Source: Ensifer sp. BR816 (GTDB taxonomy: Bacteria; Pseudomonadota; Alphaproteobacteria; Rhizobiales; Rhizobiaceae). From it: a DNA stretch of 64,000 nt. The stretch lies in NCBI RefSeq assembly GCF_000378985.1, contig NZ_KB905370.1, positions 4,149,610 through 4,213,609 on the forward strand. The letters are read 5' to 3'. Below, piece by piece: positions 43,526 through 53,169 of the stretch; the stretch's first letter is position 1; each line of letters opens with the position of its first letter. The notes under the pieces were generated by a model. The model did no database searches. It was not told the origin of the DNA and was given only the letters and a program-made list of their open reading frames with translations. A program made the translations under genes and the position numbers.

Positions 43526-44599
43526 ATGAGCGTAAAGACAGTCGCCATCATTGGCTGCGGCATCGGACGGTTGCACATGATCGAGGGCTACCTGCCGCAT
43601 CCGGACAAATTCCGGGTCAAGACCATCTGCGACCTCAACGTCGAGCGCCTCAACGAATTCGGCGACGAGTTCGGCATCGAGGGCCGCACGACCGCCTTCG
43701 AGGACGTGCTCGCCGACGAGACGATCGACATCATCGACATCTGCACCCCGCCGGGCATTCACCTGGAACAGGTGGTGGCGGCGCTTGCCGCCGGCAAGCA
43801 CGTGATCTGCGAGAAGCCGCTGACCGGCTCGCTCGCCGGCGTCGACAAGATCATCGAAGCGGAAAAGCGCGCCCGGGGCGTGCTGATGCCGATCTTCCAG
43901 TATCGCTATGGCGACGGCATCGAGAAGGCGAAGCGCATCATCGAGGCAGGCATTGCCGGCAAGCCCTATGTCGGTTCGGTCGAGACCTTCTGGCTGCGGA
44001 AGCCCGAATACTATTCCGTCCCCTGGCGCGGCAAATGGGCGACCGAACTCGGCGGCGTGCTGGTCACCCATGCGCTGCATCTCCACGACATGCTGCTGCA
44101 TCTCCTTGGTCCGGTGGCAAAGGTGTTCGGCCGCGTCGCGACGCGCGTCAACGACATCGAGGTCGAGGATTGCGCCTCGGCAAGCCTGCTGATGAAGAAC
44201 GGCGCCTTCGTGTCGCTCTCCTGCACGCTCGGCTCGCAGGAGCAGATCAGCCGGCTCAGGCTGCATTTCGAGAACGTCACCTTCGAAAGCAGCCATGAAC
44301 CCTATACGCCCGGCAAGGATCCCTGGAAGATCATCGCCGCCAACGAGGCGGTGCAGGCTCAGATCGACGAGGTCATCGGCGATTGGCAGCCGGTGTCGCC
44401 GCGCTTCACCACCCAGATGGCGCATTTCCACGCGCATTTGGCCGGGGGAGCGCCGTTGCCGGTCACGACGAAGGACGCCCGGCGGGCGCTGGAACTGGTG
44501 ACGGCGATCTATCAGTCGGCGGATAGCGGGCGGGAGATATCGCTGCCGATCGGACCGGACAGTCCGAAATACGCCGATTGGCGCGCCAATACGAGATAG
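43526..44599 (+). CDS. Gfo/Idh/MocA-family oxidoreductase
   Basis: This 357-residue NAD(P)-dependent dehydrogenase has [11 protein letters not shown] near residue 8 and CEKPLTGS near 97. I chose the ATG at 43526, just after the previous stop; upstream in-frame codons overlap that gene. It is the fourth Gfo/Idh enzyme of the region, which points to a multi-step oxidation-reduction route. Confidence 0.88.
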   Translation: MSVKTVAIIGCGIGRLHMIEGYLPHPDKFRVKTICDLNVERLNEFGDEFGIEGRTTAFEDVLADETIDIIDICTPPGIHLEQVVAALAAGKHVICEKPLTGSLAGVDKIIEAEKRARGVLMPIFQYRYGDGIEKAKRIIEAGIAGKPYVGSVETFWLRKPEYYSVPWRGKWATELGGVLVTHALHLHDMLLHLLGPVAKVFGRVATRVNDIEVEDCASASLLMKNGAFVSLSCTLGSQEQISRLRLHFENVTFESSHEPYTPGKDPWKIIAANEAVQAQIDEVIGDWQPVSPRFTTQMAHFHAHLAGGAPLPVTTKDARRALELVTAIYQSADSGREISLPIGPDSPKYADWRANTR

Positions 44600-44627
44600 T
44601 CGGCCAAGGCCGCAGGAGGAATTCAAA

Positions 44628-45707
44628 ATGGCAACCAGCGTCGTTCTGCAGAAGGTCGAGAAGCGCTATGGCGCGCTCGACGTGATCCACGGCATCGACC
44701 TCACCATCGATCCCGGCGAGTTCGCCGTCTTCGTCGGTCCGTCCGGCTGCGGCAAGTCCACCTTGCTTCGGATGATCGCCGGGCTCGAGGAGATTACCGG
44801 CGGCACGCTGATGCTCGACAATGACCGGATGAACGAGGTGGCGCCCGCCCGACGCGGCATCGCCATGGTGTTCCAGTCCTATGCGCTCTACCCGCATATG
44901 TCGGTCTACAAGAACCTCGCCTTCGGCCTCGAAACGGCGGGCTACCGAAAGGCGGAGATCGAGCCGAAGGTGCGCCGCGCCGCCGAGATCCTGCAGATCG
45001 AAAAGCTGCTCGACCGCAAGCCGAAGGCGCTTTCCGGCGGCCAGCGCCAGCGCGTCGCGATCGGCCGGGCGATCGTCCGGGAGCCGCGCATCTTCCTGTT
45101 CGACGAACCGCTCTCCAACCTCGACGCCGAGCTGCGCGTCCAGATGCGCGTCGAGATCTCGCGGCTTCACCGCGACCTCGGCAACACGATGATCTATGTG
45201 ACCCACGACCAGGTCGAGGCGATGACCATGGCCGACAAGATCGTCGTGCTGAACTCCGGCCGCATCGAGCAGGTCGGCGCGCCGCTCGATCTCTACAACA
45301 ACCCGGTCAACCGCTTCGTCGCCGGCTTCATCGGCAGCCCGAAGATGAACTTCCTGAAGGCGCGGATCGGCGGCGTCACGGAAAACGAAACGACAATCGA
45401 GGTCTGCGGCGGCACGATCCGCCTGCCGCGCCGCCTCAACGGCGCGGCGCAGGGCCAAGAGGTCACCTTCGGCATTCGCCCCGAGCACCTTTCCGCCCGC
45501 GACAGCGGCATCGCGCTTGCGGCCGTCAATGTCGAGCTCGTCGAGAATCTCGGCGGCGAGACGATGCTCTACGGCATCACCCCCGACAGCCAGCAACTGA
45601 CCATCGCGCTCGAGGGCCAGCAGAAGGTGGAGCGCGGCTCCAATCTCTCGGTCTATTTCGATCCCGGCCGCTGTCACGTCTTCGGCCTGGACGGGAGGGC
45701 GATGTAA
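44628..45707 (+). CDS. ABC transporter ATP-binding protein, UgpC/MalK type
   Basis: This 359-residue ATPase has Walker [10 protein letters not shown], signature LSGGQRQRV, Walker B IFLFDEP and VTHDQ, plus the C-terminal TOBE/OB domain. It is the last gene of the operon, preceded by GGAGGA. Its 3' end is the source or paralogue of the decayed fragment at 49971-50049, so this gene marks the left border of the 45.7-50 kb segment. Confidence 0.95.
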   Translation: MATSVVLQKVEKRYGALDVIHGIDLTIDPGEFAVFVGPSGCGKSTLLRMIAGLEEITGGTLMLDNDRMNEVAPARRGIAMVFQSYALYPHMSVYKNLAFGLETAGYRKAEIEPKVRRAAEILQIEKLLDRKPKALSGGQRQRVAIGRAIVREPRIFLFDEPLSNLDAELRVQMRVEISRLHRDLGNTMIYVTHDQVEAMTMADKIVVLNSGRIEQVGAPLDLYNNPVNRFVAGFIGSPKMNFLKARIGGVTENETTIEVCGGTIRLPRRLNGAAQGQEVTFGIRPEHLSARDSGIALAAVNVELVENLGGETMLYGITPDSQQLTIALEGQQKVERGSNLSVYFDPGRCHVFGLDGRAM

Positions 45708-45731
45708 CGAACCAGCAAGGCCCCACATTGT

Positions 45732-46985
45732 TCAGGCGGAAGGTGAGGTCTTCTGCATCGTGACCGCGACAACCACGCCGGAGGCAAAGGTGAGGAAGGC
45801 GACCGATGCGATCGCCCAGTCAAGGCCGAACCGATCCGCGATCAGGCCCGCGGAAAGCGCCCCGATCGCGTAGCCGAGGTCGCGCCAGAAACGATAGACG
45901 CTAAGGGCGCGAGCCCGCCAGGTCGGGTGCGCGGCATCCGAAACTGCGGCGATCAGGCTCGGATAGACCATGGCCGTGCCGATCCCGATCAGTAGGCTGG
46001 CGACAAGCCAACACTCGAATCGCCTCGTCACTGCAGTCAGGAACAGTCCAGCGGCCTGAACCCACATGCCTGCGACGATCAGGCCTTTGCGCCCCCAGCG
46101 ATCGCTCAAGGGGCCCGTCGCGATTTGCAGGATGCCCCAGGTCGTCGGATAGATAGCCTTAAGGATGCCTATGCGTTCGAGCCCGAGGCCGAATGAGGCG
46201 AAATACAGTGGAAATATGCCCCAGCACATGCCGTCATTGAGATTGTTGACCAGCCCCGCCTGGGAGGCCGCGAACAGATTGCGGTCCTTGAAGGACGCCA
46301 GGGCGAAGACTTCGCGGAAGCCGATTGACGGCGTTTGCTCGGCGCGCGCGGAAGCTTCGAGCCGGACGTGATCGCGCGTGTCGCGCACGAGCAGGATCGA
46401 AAGCGCGGCTCCCAGCAACCCGTAGCCAATGCCCAGATAGATCGGCGTCGGTCGCAAGCCATGCTCCGAAGCAAGGTAACCAGTGAGGAAGGCGGTCAGG
46501 CCGACGGAGATATAGCCCGCGAACTCGTTCACCCCGACGGCGAGCCCGCGCGACTTCGGTCCGACGAGATCGACCTTCATGATGACCGTCATCGACCAGG
46601 CGAGCCCCTGGTTCACGCCGAGCAGTGCGTTGGCCGCGATGATCCATCCCCAGTTCGGTGCCCAGATGATCATGAACGGGACCGGCAGGCCGACGAGCCA
46701 GCCGAGGACAAGGACGCGCTTGCGCCCCCATAGGTCCGCCATCTGACCGGAGACCAGGTTGGCCAACGCCTTCACGACGCCGAAGCTGACGACGAAGGAG
46801 ACGACGAGCGTCGTCGAGGTGATGTGGAATTCTTCCGAGCCGATCAGCGGGACGACGGTACGTTCAATCCCGACCATGCCGCCGACGAAGGCGTTGATCA
46901 GAACGAGCAGCGCGAACTGGGGCCAGTTTTCGTGAAGGCCGAGTCGGATGTTGGATGGAGACTCCGCTGCACTCTCCCTGGCCAT
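45732..46985 (-). CDS. MFS transporter
   Basis: This 417-residue protein has about twelve transmembrane helices and the MFS loop motif GQMADLWGRKRVL between helices 2 and 3, repeated in part as GPLSDRWGRKG in the second half. It is probably an efflux or drug:proton antiporter-type carrier; the substrate is unknown. It lies 53 bases downstream of the ArsR-rhodanese gene on the same strand and is probably co-transcribed with it, hence controlled by the operator at 47718-47745. Confidence 0.88.
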   Translation of the reverse strand: MARESAAESPSNIRLGLHENWPQFALLVLINAFVGGMVGIERTVVPLIGSEEFHITSTTLVVSFVVSFGVVKALANLVSGQMADLWGRKRVLVLGWLVGLPVPFMIIWAPNWGWIIAANALLGVNQGLAWSMTVIMKVDLVGPKSRGLAVGVNEFAGYISVGLTAFLTGYLASEHGLRPTPIYLGIGYGLLGAALSILLVRDTRDHVRLEASARAEQTPSIGFREVFALASFKDRNLFAASQAGLVNNLNDGMCWGIFPLYFASFGLGLERIGILKAIYPTTWGILQIATGPLSDRWGRKGLIVAGMWVQAAGLFLTAVTRRFECWLVASLLIGIGTAMVYPSLIAAVSDAAHPTWRARALSVYRFWRDLGYAIGALSAGLIADRFGLDWAIASVAFLTFASGVVVAVTMQKTSPSA

Positions 46986-47038
46986 CAGTCACACGCCGGT
47001 AGGTGGTAGCAGGGGAGACTTCGCGCGAATGTGCGTCA

Positions 47039-47710
47039 TCAGGAGGCCTCGATCGCGTATCCCGCCGCCTTCCATTCCGGGAAGCCATCCTGCAGCCGAC
47101 GAACGCGATATCCTCTCGCGCGAAGGGCTGCGACGGCCTCGAAGGAGAGAATGCAGTACGGCCCCCGGCAGTAGGCGACGATCTCGTGATTCCTCGGCAG
47201 CTCCGACAGGTGCTGTTCGAGTTCGCCGAGTGGAACGTTCAAGGCTCCGGGGACGTGCCCAAGGCTGAACTCGTCCTCGGGACGGACATCAAGGATCGTC
47301 ACATCTCCATCGTCCAGGCGACCGAGCAGTTCTTCGCGGGTCACGGGTTCCAGGTGATCGAGCTTGCCGAAATAGTCGCCGACGATCTCGCGGATCTCGG
47401 CGCTGTTGCGCTCCGCATAACAGTGCAGCGCAGCGAGGAGCTCGAGGATCGGTCCCTCGCCGAGACGATACAGGACGCGCTTGCCGTCGCGGCGGGCGCG
47501 CACATAGCCGCCGCGGCGCAGCAGTTGCAGATGCTGGGAGGTGTTGGCGACCGTCAGCCCCGTCAGCTCCGCCAACCGTTCCACCGACCGCTCGCCCTGC
47601 GACACATACTCTATCAGTTCGAGACGATGGGCGCTCCCCAGCATCTTCGCCAGTTCGGCTAGCTGCTCGTAAATCTGAACCTTTAGGCTTGACATCGCAG
47701 AGCAATCCAA
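47039..47710 (-). CDS. ArsR-family regulator fused to a rhodanese domain
   Basis: Of 223 residues, the first ~100 form an ArsR winged helix (LAELTGLTVANTSQHLQLLRRGG). Residues ~125-220 form a rhodanese domain with active-site loop YCRGPYC, which has two cysteines. Such fusions may sense sulfur-transfer or redox chemistry through the rhodanese Cys. It diverges from the MFS gene at 47772 and shares an AT-rich promoter with a perfect inverted repeat. Confidence 0.92.
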   Translation of the reverse strand: MDCSAMSSLKVQIYEQLAELAKMLGSAHRLELIEYVSQGERSVERLAELTGLTVANTSQHLQLLRRGGYVRARRDGKRVLYRLGEGPILELLAALHCYAERNSAEIREIVGDYFGKLDHLEPVTREELLGRLDDGDVTILDVRPEDEFSLGHVPGALNVPLGELEQHLSELPRNHEIVAYCRGPYCILSFEAVAALRARGYRVRRLQDGFPEWKAAGYAIEAS

Positions 47711-47717
47711 AATAGTT

Positions 47718-47745
47718 AATCATTCAATTTATATCTTGAATGATT
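47718..47745. promoter_or_regulatory. ArsR-type operator in the divergent promoter
   Basis: AATCATTCAA (47718-47727) and TTGAATGATT (47736-47745) form a perfect 10-base inverted repeat with an 8-base AT-rich spacer. It lies 7 bases from the ArsR-rhodanese start and 26 from the MFS start, so one repressor dimer could control both directions. Confidence 0.75.
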
Positions 47746-47771
47746 GGTTCTGTAAAGTCGAGGTTCGTGCG

Positions 47772-48968
47772 ATGTCCAGTCGTGGATTGCATCGTCAGGT
47801 GTTTTTGCTCGCCAGCGCCCAGGCGCTGTTCCAGACGGTATCCGTCATGGTGATGACCGTCGGCGGCCTGGCGGGAAGCAAGATCGCGCCGTCGCCCGCG
47901 CTCGCCACCATGCCGATCGCCGCCATGTTTCTGGGGACAGCCGTTGCGACGTTCCCAGCCTCGATGTGGATGGCAAAAGTCGGACGACGTCCCGGCTTCA
48001 TCCTCGGGGCGCTGCTCGGCGTCGTCGGGGGAATGACCGCCGCGTTCGGCGTCTGGATTGCTGATCTTCTGTTGCTGTCCCTCGGGACGATGCTCGTCGG
48101 AGCCTATCAGGCCTTCGCGCAATTCTACCGCTTTGCCGCCAGCGAGGTAGCGGACGAAGGGTTCCGGCCGCGCGCGATTTCTCTCGTGCTCGGGGGCGGT
48201 ATCGTCGCGGCGTTCGCAGGGCCGATGATCGGGCGCTTTGGTGGCCCGCTGCTGCAGCCGGAATTTCTCGGATCGTTCCTGCTGCTCTCGCTCGTATCAC
48301 TGCTCGCCGGTGGCATCCTGTTCGGCCTCAGGATTCCAGCTGCCACTGCCGCGACTTCCCTCGCCGAAGGGCGCCATTGGAAAGCGATCGTGGCGCAGCC
48401 CGCCTACCTCGTGGCCCTGTTCGGCGCGGCAACGGGCTACGGTGTCATGATCCTGGCGATGACGGCAACGCCGATCGCCATGGTTCACCACCATCACGAT
48501 CTTTCGACCGCTGCGACGGTCATCCAGCTTCATGTGCTCGGCATGTTCCTGCCGTCCTTCTTCACGGGTTCGCTGATCGCTCGCTTCGGCGTTCTTCCGA
48601 TCATGTTCCTCGGCGTCGTGATCCTGACGGGCCATGTGCTGATGACTCTTACCGGGACAGGGTTCGGGTCTTTCGCCGCCGCGCTCGTTCTCCTCGGGGT
48701 CGGATGGAACTTCCTCTACATCGGCGGCACGACGCTGCTGACGACGACCTATACGCCCGCCGAGAAGGGGCGCGCCCAGGCGATCAACGACATGACAATC
48801 TTCGCGGTCGGACTGGCTTGTTCGTTCGGGGCAGGCGCATTGCTCCAGAGACTTGGCTGGCAGATGCTCAATCTGGCGCTGCTGCCGTGGCTCGCAGTTG
48901 CCGCCTTGGTACTTGCCTCGCTGGCCTACCGTCAGCGGCGACTGTTGGAGCTTGCCACCTCAGCGTGA
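47772..48968 (+). CDS. MFS transporter
   Basis: This 398-residue protein has about twelve transmembrane helices. I chose the ATG at 47772 because the alternative TTG at 47736 lies within the operator palindrome. The loop MAKVGRRPGF matches the MFS motif. A run of four His (MVHHHHDLS) sits in the central loop before helix 7 and could bind metal. The transport substrate is unknown. It is the divergent partner of the ArsR-rhodanese gene. Confidence 0.88.
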   Translation: MSSRGLHRQVFLLASAQALFQTVSVMVMTVGGLAGSKIAPSPALATMPIAAMFLGTAVATFPASMWMAKVGRRPGFILGALLGVVGGMTAAFGVWIADLLLLSLGTMLVGAYQAFAQFYRFAASEVADEGFRPRAISLVLGGGIVAAFAGPMIGRFGGPLLQPEFLGSFLLLSLVSLLAGGILFGLRIPAATAATSLAEGRHWKAIVAQPAYLVALFGAATGYGVMILAMTATPIAMVHHHHDLSTAATVIQLHVLGMFLPSFFTGSLIARFGVLPIMFLGVVILTGHVLMTLTGTGFGSFAAALVLLGVGWNFLYIGGTTLLTTTYTPAEKGRAQAINDMTIFAVGLACSFGAGALLQRLGWQMLNLALLPWLAVAALVLASLAYRQRRLLELATSA

Positions 48969-49037
48969 CGCCACGACCGTCCCCACCTGAAACTGTCTTG
49001 CCCGACTTAGGCGGCGGTAGGCGCGGTCAAACGGGCG

Positions 49038-49649
49038 TTAGATCGGTCTTGCGCTGCCTTCGTACATGAACGTCATCGGCTTCGGCCCCCGCATGTAGCC
49101 CGTCTCGATCCGGTCGATCCGAAAACCTCCGCCCTCTATCATGGACCTGATCGGTCGGTTGAGGTGACAGCCGCCGCTGATCCGCCGCCAGACTGGCGTG
49201 AGGCTGTCCTGCCACCAGCGCACGCCCCGGTCGGGCGAGAGCCCATGCTCGACGAACAGTAGCTTGCCCTGGGGCCGCAGCACCCGGCGCATTTCCGCCA
49301 GCGCCGTCGCGGCTCCGGGGATCGTGCACAACGTCCAGGTCGTCACAACTGTGTCGACGCTCTTGTCGTCAAGCGGAATAGCTTCCGCAGACGCTTCGAT
49401 GAAATTGACCGTCGGTCCGGAATACGGGACGCGACGGGCCATGGTGAGCAGGGCTGGGTCGGGCTCCAGCGCCAGAACCTCCCGAACGACCGGACGGTAA
49501 AACGGCAAATTCAGGCCCGAGCCGCTACCGATCTCCAGGACCCGACCCTCCGCCGCGCCGATCACACGCTCGCGATAGGGATGCAGGCGCTCGTTGCGCA
49601 TGGAAAGATCGCACAGCTTCGGCAGGATGACATCGCTGTATATTCCCAT
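49038..49649 (-). CDS. SAM-dependent class I methyltransferase, UbiE-like
   Basis: This 203-residue protein has the SAM motif VLEIGSGSGLNLPFY near 38, then LALEPDP, IEASAEAIPLDD and VEHGLSPD. The ATG at 49649 is preceded by GGAAGGG; the longer frame from 49742 overlaps the DUF1059 gene. The family methylates small molecules or lipids; the substrate is not predictable. It is on the same strand as, and downstream of, the DUF1059 gene. Confidence 0.88.
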   Translation of the reverse strand: MGIYSDVILPKLCDLSMRNERLHPYRERVIGAAEGRVLEIGSGSGLNLPFYRPVVREVLALEPDPALLTMARRVPYSGPTVNFIEASAEAIPLDDKSVDTVVTTWTLCTIPGAATALAEMRRVLRPQGKLLFVEHGLSPDRGVRWWQDSLTPVWRRISGGCHLNRPIRSMIEGGGFRIDRIETGYMRGPKPMTFMYEGSARPI

Positions 49650-49690
49650 GGACGACCCTTCCAAAGGGACGCAACGGCGCGTCTGGCGGA

Positions 49691-49879
49691 CTACGTCTCG
49701 CGAATTAGGTTTTTGATCTGCTGCCGATCTTCCGATGACCACTTGTCAGGCTCCTCCTGATGAGCAGCCACGCCGTGGAGTTCGATGTGTTTCCAGAGCT
49801 CCGCTTCGGTTTCGGCCGTAAACGAGGCCGGACAGGCTTCCATTCCGGGATAATCCATGCAGCGATATGAGTAGGCCAT
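49691..49879 (-). CDS. DUF1059 small protein
   Basis: This 62-residue protein matches DUF1059: YSYRCMDYPGMEACPASF with paired cysteines, then an ETEAELWKHIELHG helix. GGAGG lies 8 bases upstream of the ATG. Function is unknown; the cysteines and compact size suggest a metal- or nucleic-acid-binding mini-domain. It is probably co-transcribed with the methyltransferase. Confidence 0.82.
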   Translation of the reverse strand: MAYSYRCMDYPGMEACPASFTAETEAELWKHIELHGVAAHQEEPDKWSSEDRQQIKNLIRET

Positions 49880-49970
49880 AGCTTCACCCTCCTACGCCAC
49901 CATCACGGTACCACGCGCTGTGTTGACAACAAACAGTGCGAACGCACGCGGATCGCGACGAGCACGTCGG

Positions 49971-50049
49971 CAGAAGGTGGAGCGCGGCGCCAACCCCTTC
50001 GCTCTATTTCATCCGCCAGCCGTCACGTCGGTTTGGACGACCGGCGATG
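49971..50049 (+). pseudogene. Decayed 3' fragment of a UgpC/MalK-type ATPase gene
   Basis: The segment begins with 18 bases identical to 45621-45638 in the intact ATPase gene and continues with clear but gapped similarity to its stop region (TCTATTTC, GTCACGTC, TGGACG, GGCGATG in the same order). Translation starts QKVERGAN, as QKVERGSN in the intact protein, then loses frame. No upstream part of the gene is present. It is therefore a remnant, copied or left behind when the segment to its left arrived. The rest of 49880-50169 shows nothing else. Confidence 0.75.
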
Positions 50050-50169
50050 GAGTCGGCACATATCACAATCAGCCCTGTTCAAAAGAATCCGCTAATTTAA
50101 GATAGGCGATTGCGCCGGGCTGCGTTAGAATCGCCCCGACCGCTGATCTGTCAGTCCGGTGGCATCTTG

Positions 50170-51942
50170 ATGAAGCAGAGACTAGCCGCAATCCTGGCGG
50201 CCGATATGGTCGGCTACAGTCGGCTGATGGAAGCCGACGAAGCAGGCACCATCGCCCGCCTCAGGACGCACCGTATAGAATTGATCGATCCCGCCATAGC
50301 GAAGAACGAAGGCCGGATCATCAAGACGACGGGCGACGGCATGCTGGTGGAATTCCAGAGCGTCACCGACGCCGTGCGATGCGCCGTGGAAATCCAGCAG
50401 CGCATGAAGCGGCGCAATTCGGACGTGCCCCAGGATCGGCGGATCGAATTCAGGATCGGCATCAATCTCGGCGATATCATCTTCGACGATGACGACATCT
50501 TCGGTGACGGCGTCAATATCGCCGCCCGGATCGAACAACTGGCAGATGTGGGCGGCATCTGCGTCACCGCCGCGGTGGCCACGCAGATTGCCGATCGCCT
50601 CGAAGTCCCGATCGAGGACCTTGGCGAGAAGAAGCTGAAGAACATCAGCCGCCCCGTGCAGCTTTTTCGGATCGGGCTCGAAGGCTCCGCCCTGCCCTCC
50701 CTTTCGGAAGAGAAGGACGAGAAGCGCGCCGTTTCCAAGCCCTCGATCGTGGTGCTGCCGTTCGACAACATGAGCGGGGATCCCGAGCAGGAGTTCTTTG
50801 CCGACGGCTTGACCGAGGACATCATCACGGAGCTGTCGCGCCGCCACGAGCTCTTCGTCATCTCCCGCAATTCCAGCTTCGTCTACAAGAATCAGCCCAT
50901 GAACGTGCGTGATGTGGCAGAGAAGCTTGGGGCTCGATATCTGGTGGAAGGCAGCGTCCGCAAGATCGGCGACAGGGTGCGAGTGACGGTCCAGCTCATC
51001 GACGCGATCAACGATACCCATGTCTGGGCCGACAAATACGACCGAAAACTGGACGATATTTTCGCCATCCAGGACGAGGTGACGGCGGCGATAGCAGCCA
51101 CTTTGCCGGGGCGCCTCGAGGCGGCCCAGCGCGACCAGCTGGCCCGCACGAAACCGGCGAACATGGCCGCCTACGAATGCGTGCTCACAGCCAAGGTGCT
51201 GCATCACCGCGGCACGGTCGCCGACAATGAGCAGGCCCGGGCCCTGATAGACAGGGCCCTCGAGCTCGACCCCGGCTACGCACATGCCCATGCCTGGCGG
51301 GCCTGCATTCTCGGGCAAGCCTGGGTGCACGGCTGGTGCGAGGACAAGGACGCGACCTGGGCCGAAATCGTCGCAGAACTTGAACGGGCACTCGCGCTTG
51401 ACGACAATGACGCCGATGTGCACCGCATCCTCGCCGCCGTGAACGTGAACAACAACGAACTGACGACGGCCCGCTATCATCAGGAGCGTGCCCTTTCGCT
51501 CAATCCCAACTACGACCTGGTGGTCGTCCAGCAGGGCGAGCTCTTGACGTGGCTCGGCCGGCCGGAAGAAGGGGCCGAGTGGATCCGCAAGGCAATGCAG
51601 CTCAATCCCCATCATCCGGAACGGTTCTGGAGCCATCTCGGAAAGGCGCGTTTCGCGGCGCGTCAGTATGGCGAGGCGATCGAGTCGTTCATGCACCTTT
51701 CGACGATGGATTATGTCCAGCACGCCTTCGTCGCCGCCTGTTACGGTTGGCTCGGCGACGATATTGCGGCTTCAGCGCATATGACGAAGGTCAGGGCGCT
51801 CACCCCCGACTTCGGCCTTGAATCCTTCCTTTCCACGTTGCACTACGCCCAGGAATCCGACAGGCAGCACATCCGCGAAGGGCTTGTCAAAGCGGGCGCG
51901 GACGATGGCTTCTCGGCAAGGAACGACATCGCGGCGCAATAA
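50170..51942 (+). CDS. Class III adenylate/guanylate cyclase with TolB-like and TPR regions
   Basis: This 590-residue protein has a catalytic cyclase domain at ~1-175 (ILAADMVGYSRLM, KTTGDGMLVEF, IGINLGDIIF, GDGVNIAARIE). A TolB N-terminal-like domain follows at ~200-315 (SIVVLPFDNMSGDPEQEFFADG), then TPR repeats at ~335-560. It makes cyclic AMP (or cGMP) in the cytoplasm, with the TPR part for protein contact. Rhizobia carry many such proteins. I chose the ATG at 50170; a frame from 50110 adds 20 unlikely residues. No partner gene is adjacent. Confidence 0.92.
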   Translation: MKQRLAAILAADMVGYSRLMEADEAGTIARLRTHRIELIDPAIAKNEGRIIKTTGDGMLVEFQSVTDAVRCAVEIQQRMKRRNSDVPQDRRIEFRIGINLGDIIFDDDDIFGDGVNIAARIEQLADVGGICVTAAVATQIADRLEVPIEDLGEKKLKNISRPVQLFRIGLEGSALPSLSEEKDEKRAVSKPSIVVLPFDNMSGDPEQEFFADGLTEDIITELSRRHELFVISRNSSFVYKNQPMNVRDVAEKLGARYLVEGSVRKIGDRVRVTVQLIDAINDTHVWADKYDRKLDDIFAIQDEVTAAIAATLPGRLEAAQRDQLARTKPANMAAYECVLTAKVLHHRGTVADNEQARALIDRALELDPGYAHAHAWRACILGQAWVHGWCEDKDATWAEIVAELERALALDDNDADVHRILAAVNVNNNELTTARYHQERALSLNPNYDLVVVQQGELLTWLGRPEEGAEWIRKAMQLNPHHPERFWSHLGKARFAARQYGEAIESFMHLSTMDYVQHAFVAACYGWLGDDIAASAHMTKVRALTPDFGLESFLSTLHYAQESDRQHIREGLVKAGADDGFSARNDIAAQ

Positions 51943-52034
51943 AGCCTCTCACCCGAACGGACCGAGTTCTCACCCGCAAGAAATTTGCGACTGACGGCGA
52001 AACCCTGCCGGAAGCAGGTAGTGCACGCTACGGA

Positions 52035-52142
52035 CTACTGCATGTTTCCTTAAATCGTAGCCGATTTGAGGACAAAAACATGCAGCAATTCAAAGTGCTA
52101 CAGCGTCCTTAGTGCGTCTGATAAGACGCACGGCGCTTTAAG
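52035..52142. repeat. RIME-like rhizobial mosaic intergenic repeat, copy 3
   Basis: CTGCATGTTT pairs with AAACATGCAG around AAATCG/CGATTT. A second palindrome follows: AAAGTGCTACAGCG with CGGCGCTTTAAG around GTGCGTCT/AAGACGCAC. The arrangement matches copies at 22921 and 31137. It occupies most of the gap between the cyclase and hydrolase genes (51943-52228) and could end transcription. Confidence 0.75.
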
Positions 52143-52228
52143 GCTGAGAGCGGTTAGGCAATCGAATCCTCGACTTTTTCTTCAGGGGTGCCACAGAATA
52201 GCTTTTCGCTGCGAAGGGACGTGCTGCC

Positions 52229-53056
52229 ATGAGCGCCACGAGACTCCTGCTGACCTTGCCGCTGACGGCTGCCTTCGGCTACATGTCGCTGGTTGGCCTG
52301 ATTTACGTTTCACAGCGCACCCTCCTTTATCCCGGCACCAGCGCGACCCCAGCTCCAGAGCCGTCAGCATGGGGCGAGAACGTCTACATCGACACGCCCG
52401 ACGGGGAGACGCTTCATGCACTCTACAGTCGGGGCGAATCCGACAAGCCGTGCGTGCTGCTCTTCTTCGGAAACGGTGATCGCGCCGACAGTTACGGTTT
52501 TCTCGCACAGGCGTTGGCCGTGCGCGGCATTGGATTGTTGGCGATCTCCTATCGCGGCTATCCGGGATCGACCGGCTCGCCAAGCGAAGACGGGCTGCTG
52601 GAGGATGGCCTTGCGGCCTACGACTGGCTTTCACAACGCTCCAAAGGCGGAATTGTCGTTTTGGGCCGGTCGCTGGGCACCGGCATCGCCGTGAACACGG
52701 CCGGGCAGCGGCCGGCCGCCGGCATGATCCTGGTGTCCGCATATCTGTCGGTTCTGTCGGTCGCGCAGACGCGTTATCCGTTCTACCCGGTTGCCCTTCT
52801 AATCAAGGATTCCTTCCGCTCGGATCTCAAGATAGCGAAGGTGAGACAGCCAAAGCTGTTCATCCACGGCCGGCTCGACGACAGCATTCCCTTATCGTCG
52901 GGCGAGGCGTTATACCGCATCGCTCCCGGACCCAAGCAGATGCTGGTCGACGATGGCTCGGGTCATAATGATATCTGGAATGAAGGCACGGTTGGCGACG
53001 TGATCCATTTTGTGGAGTCGCTGAAAAGAGACGCGTCGTCCGGCAACAGAGGATAG
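52229..53056 (+). CDS. Alpha/beta hydrolase, membrane-anchored BEM46/ABHD-like
   Basis: This 275-residue protein has an N-terminal hydrophobic anchor (LLLTLPLTAAFGYMSLVGL). The catalytic set is Ser in VLGRSLGTG, Asp in GRLDDSIP and His in GSGHNDIW. The segment SQRTLLYPG after the anchor is typical of this subgroup of serine hydrolases with unknown lipid or ester substrates. AAGGGA precedes the start. It is not visibly part of an operon. Confidence 0.88.
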   Translation: MSATRLLLTLPLTAAFGYMSLVGLIYVSQRTLLYPGTSATPAPEPSAWGENVYIDTPDGETLHALYSRGESDKPCVLLFFGNGDRADSYGFLAQALAVRGIGLLAISYRGYPGSTGSPSEDGLLEDGLAAYDWLSQRSKGGIVVLGRSLGTGIAVNTAGQRPAAGMILVSAYLSVLSVAQTRYPFYPVALLIKDSFRSDLKIAKVRQPKLFIHGRLDDSIPLSSGEALYRIAPGPKQMLVDDGSGHNDIWNEGTVGDVIHFVESLKRDASSGNRG

Positions 53057-53169
53057 GACCCGGGAGCGCTTGCTCAGATGCGGCCTGCAGACGTATTCTC
53101 AACGTTTTCGCGAGCCTGCTCCCCGGCACGCCGCCGAGGTGAGGCCCCGGCAATCGAGGGAGGTTCATC

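Noticed and set aside
47736..47771. TTG start for the MFS gene at 47772
   Set aside because: It lies inside the ArsR-type operator and adds residues unlike the family N-terminus.
52066..52479. 137-codon plus-strand frame
   Set aside because: It runs from the mosaic repeat into the alpha/beta hydrolase gene in another frame; no start signal.
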